Assembly (NCBI GenBank): GCA_035298965.1
Contig: DATGXO010000029.1
Span: 1 to 29,424 of the forward strand
DNA length: 29,424 bases
Source: CAJCBL01 sp035298965
GTDB taxonomy: Bacteria > Verrucomicrobiota > Verrucomicrobiia > Opitutales > Opitutaceae
Direction: 5' to 3'
Below are positions 27,781 to 29,424 of this stretch, in pieces. A program made the translations under genes and the position numbers. The notes below the pieces were generated by a model. It made no database searches. It saw nothing but the letters and a program-made list of their open reading frames with translations, and was not told the DNA's origin. Numbering within the stretch: the first letter of the stretch is position 1; every line of letters starts with the position of its first letter.

Positions 27781-28593
27781 TCAGGCGAGCACGACTGGTG
27801 CGACGCCGGGGAGCTGGTTTCTCAACGCGACGACTTCACGGTGCAGGTGCGCGGCGAGCGTTTTGCGCTCTGCGGCGGCGGCAACGGTTTCGCCGAAACG
27901 CACGTGCGCGGTGACGGTGTCGACGCGGACGAGTCGGAAGAGGTGTTCGAAGAATCCCATCTCGCCCCACCAGCACACATCCTGGGCGACATCGCCGCCG
28001 GTGCAGGTGTAGTAGATCGCCGCGGGCGTGACGGGCCAGCGGTGCTCGATAGCGGGCTCGAGCAGCGAGGAGCGGAAGGGGCGCACGAGGGAGCCGTCGG
28101 TGCTGGTGCCTTCGAGGAAGATGGTGAGCACGGCGTCGTTTTCCACGATGTGGACGAAGTCGGCGTTCTGGCGGGCGACATCGGCGCGGCGGTTGCGATC
28201 GATGAACTGGGTACCGGCCATGCGCGCGAACCAGTTGAAGATCGGCCACTGGCGCACCTCGGATTTCGCCAGGAACACCTGCGGCGTGGCGGCGGCCAGC
28301 ACGAGGATATCCACGTAGCTCACGTGGTTGGAGGCGACGACGCCAGTGCGCGGCGGCACGCCTGCGACGGAGTAGGAGACGTTGATTGACCGGAGCACGA
28401 TCCTAGCGGCGCGATGCAGCCAGAGCGACCGGCGGCGGAAGCCCGCCCACGGCCCGACGGTGACGAGGAACAGCAGCCCCGAAAGCGCGAAAGCCGCCCC
28501 GAGGGCGAACAGCCGCCAGCTGCCGCGCAGACGACGAAGCAGTGTCGGCGGCGGACGATTCGGGACGGCGGGCGTGGGAGCGGCGGTCGGCAT
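27781..28593 (-). CDS. PlsC-type 1-acylglycerol-3-phosphate O-acyltransferase
   Basis: The 270-residue membrane-associated enzyme has a hydrophobic segment at about 27-50 and the acyltransferase motif I NHVSYVD (H90, D95). The FIDR motif is near 130-133. Block III reads FLEGTSTDG at 159-167, where the usual form is F-P-E-G-T-R-S. H90 and D95 form the catalytic pair. The enzyme should transfer acyl groups to lysophosphatidate or a related lysolipid; the altered block III leaves substrate choice open. The first 25 residues are Pro/Arg rich. It is the upstream gene of a two-gene minus-strand unit with SNF2, with 10 bases between. Confidence 0.85.
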   Translation of the reverse strand: MPTAAPTPAVPNRPPPTLLRRLRGSWRLFALGAAFALSGLLFLVTVGPWAGFRRRSLWLHRAARIVLRSINVSYSVAGVPPRTGVVASNHVSYVDILVLAAATPQVFLAKSEVRQWPIFNWFARMAGTQFIDRNRRADVARQNADFVHIVENDAVLTIFLEGTSTDGSLVRPFRSSLLEPAIEHRWPVTPAAIYYTCTGGDVAQDVCWWGEMGFFEHLFRLVRVDTVTAHVRFGETVAAAAERKTLAAHLHREVVALRNQLPGVAPVVLA

Positions 28594-28927
28594 CGAGGCC
28601 GACGATTACGTGAGCCCACCGGCCGCCGCGGCAAGGCGGGAACGCGAGGGGCGGGCTCCTCCAGTTCGCACCAGCTCACTCAAGCGCGGTAGACAGTGGA
28701 GTCCAAGTATCAGAACAGGTAGAGTCATACGACTCTAGGCATCGCGAATAAAGCCTGATTCAGCTGAGTACTAAAAAACAGGATGGACATGTTGACGAAA
28801 CGTCAGCGGTATCACGGAGCAAACCACGGCGGGCTCGCGAGTCTGGACAAGAAAGGCTTGTTGCGGCTATTCGTCGGAAAACGGTTTGCAGCCTACTACA
28901 GACGCAGATCAGTCCGTACCGATAACT
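28594..28927. other. gene-free divergent region with palindromes
   Basis: These 334 bases lie between the plsC start and the first prepilin gene. From about 28680 onward the base composition is clearly less GC-rich. It holds a perfect 7-bp inverted repeat tagagtc-atac-gactcta (28720-28737) and a smaller tgacg-aaa-cgtca (28793-28805). A sigma54-like element at 28876-28890 lies at the right end. I see no gene here. The plsC promoter is presumably near 28600-28700, but none is convincing. Confidence 0.5.
28876..28890 (+). promoter_or_regulatory. possible sigma54 promoter for the prepilin operon
   Basis: GG at 28876-28877 and GC at 28888-28889 are exactly 10 bases apart, and the downstream half is TTTGCA, close to the sigma54 -12 consensus. 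The -24 half (cggaaaa) is poor. Transcription would start near 28901, some 27 bases before the ATG at 28928. Prepilin genes in several bacteria use sigma54. Confidence 0.3.
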
Positions 28928-29368
28928 ATGCCTCATAAAATGCTGATTACGCGCAAGCTGGCGCCACCATTCCGCAAAGACTCAGGCATGACGATGGTGG
29001 AGACCGTGCTCTCTCTTTTCATCGCTGTGTTTCTGATCTCGGCGATTTTGAGTTCGGTTGTTTTTGCCGGCCGCGAGTTTGTCGCTGCTCGGTCTTACAC
29101 AAATGCGACCAATGTCCTTACCTCCGAGATGGAGCGTATGCGTGGTTTCGCGAGCGACTCCGCGAACTGGGGCGATATCAAGGATGGTGTTTCCGGCGTT
29201 CAGGTTGGGACGCACTCCTATCGAGTTGAAACGAAGGTATCCGAGGTGCGCTCCGGCTTGAAAGAAGTGACCGTGCAAGTCTCCGAGATTGCGGGGGGAG
29301 CGCGCCGAAGTTGCCGTGTCGCGGCGACGACGGTTATTGCCGCCGCAGCCAAACCACGGAGGGCATGA
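28928..29368 (+). CDS. type IV prepilin-like protein (PilV/PulI type)
   Basis: From the ATG at 28928 the protein has 146 residues. A short basic leader ends in KDSG, followed by MTMVETVLSLFIAVFLISA, the hydrophobic N-terminal helix of type IV pilins. Glu lies at position +5 after the Gly, so prepilin peptidase should cut after that Gly. The rest is a small soluble domain with a basic C-terminus. It fits a minor pilin or pseudopilin. Other possible starts are the ATG at 28940 and a TTG at 28886; none has a clear Shine-Dalgarno site. A second prepilin gene follows 2 bases after its stop. The assembly protein candidate is 28 kb away at the left end. Confidence 0.8.
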   Translation: MPHKMLITRKLAPPFRKDSGMTMVETVLSLFIAVFLISAILSSVVFAGREFVAARSYTNATNVLTSEMERMRGFASDSANWGDIKDGVSGVQVGTHSYRVETKVSEVRSGLKEVTVQVSEIAGGARRSCRVAATTVIAAAAKPRRA

Positions 29369-29370
29369 TC

Positions 29371-29424
29371 ATGAGGCGCTTCCCAAAACGAGTCTCAGCG
29401 GGATTCACCCTTGTTGAGGTCCTG
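29371..29424 (+). CDS. second prepilin-like protein, N-terminal fragment
   Basis: Eighteen codons are visible before the window ends. They encode MRRFPKRVSAGFTLVEVL, a textbook prepilin leader and cleavage site (G|FTLVEV). An in-frame ATG at 29365 overlaps the previous stop, but GGAGGG at 29358-29363 is only one base from it. It is about 7 bases from the ATG at 29371, so I choose 29371. It belongs to the same operon as the preceding prepilin gene. Confidence 0.85.
   Translation, partial: MRRFPKRVSAGFTLVEVL

Overview
The window is GC-rich chromosomal DNA, densely coded on both strands, with mostly housekeeping genes. Gene content and small features (GTG starts, few Shine-Dalgarno sites, several kinds of intergenic palindromes) suggest a Verrucomicrobiota bacterium, probably Opitutaceae-like. 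That is an inference from pattern memory, not a database result. No phage, transposase, CRISPR array or defence island is visible.

Layout, left to right. (1) 1-1373, minus strand: the first 28 codons of a response regulator and a GspF/PilC-type pilus or secretion membrane protein. (2) 1676-3385, minus strand: an iron-sulfur style operon of mrp, a stand-alone DUF59/SufT-like protein and a small conserved protein. A TolB-like beta-propeller protein diverges from it. (3) 4841-7513: Mn-type superoxide dismutase and tadA on minus, then infA and a XerC/D recombinase on plus. (4) 7645-11342: a small secreted lysozyme-fold protein, a HAD hydrolase, and the translation-termination pair prfA-prmC, separated by a run of 7-base repeats. 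(5) 11525-16906: small envelope proteins (TonB C-terminal-like, Spy/LTXXQ-like), an Imm10-like protein, a c-type cytochrome, a TraB/GumN protein, a histone-deacetylase-family enzyme and RNase D. Palindromic repeats lie between several of these. (6) 17193-23622: metX, a perfect 23-bp inverted repeat of REP type, and a 1679-residue hybrid histidine kinase with about eight PAS domains and two receiver domains. (7) 23648-24924: a divergent HxlR regulator/cupin pair with a clear double operator, then tRNA-Phe(GAA) with its terminator and promoter. (8) 25152-28593, minus strand: a PlsC-type acyltransferase followed by an SNF2-family helicase. (9) 28876-29424: the start of a prepilin operon on plus.

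The functional groups are protein synthesis and modification (infA, prfA, prmC, tadA, tRNA-Phe), Fe-S and oxidative stress functions (mrp, DUF59, sodA), envelope and pilus functions (PilC, prepilins, TolB, TonB-like, Spy-like, PlsC) and signalling (hybrid kinase, response regulator, HxlR). I see no single new multi-gene system. The least explained material is between genes: at least three unrelated palindromic repeat families, one matching the GTAG-plus-palindrome form of REP/REPIN elements, and a GARNNNN heptad repeat found both between prfA and prmC and inside the SNF2 coding sequence.
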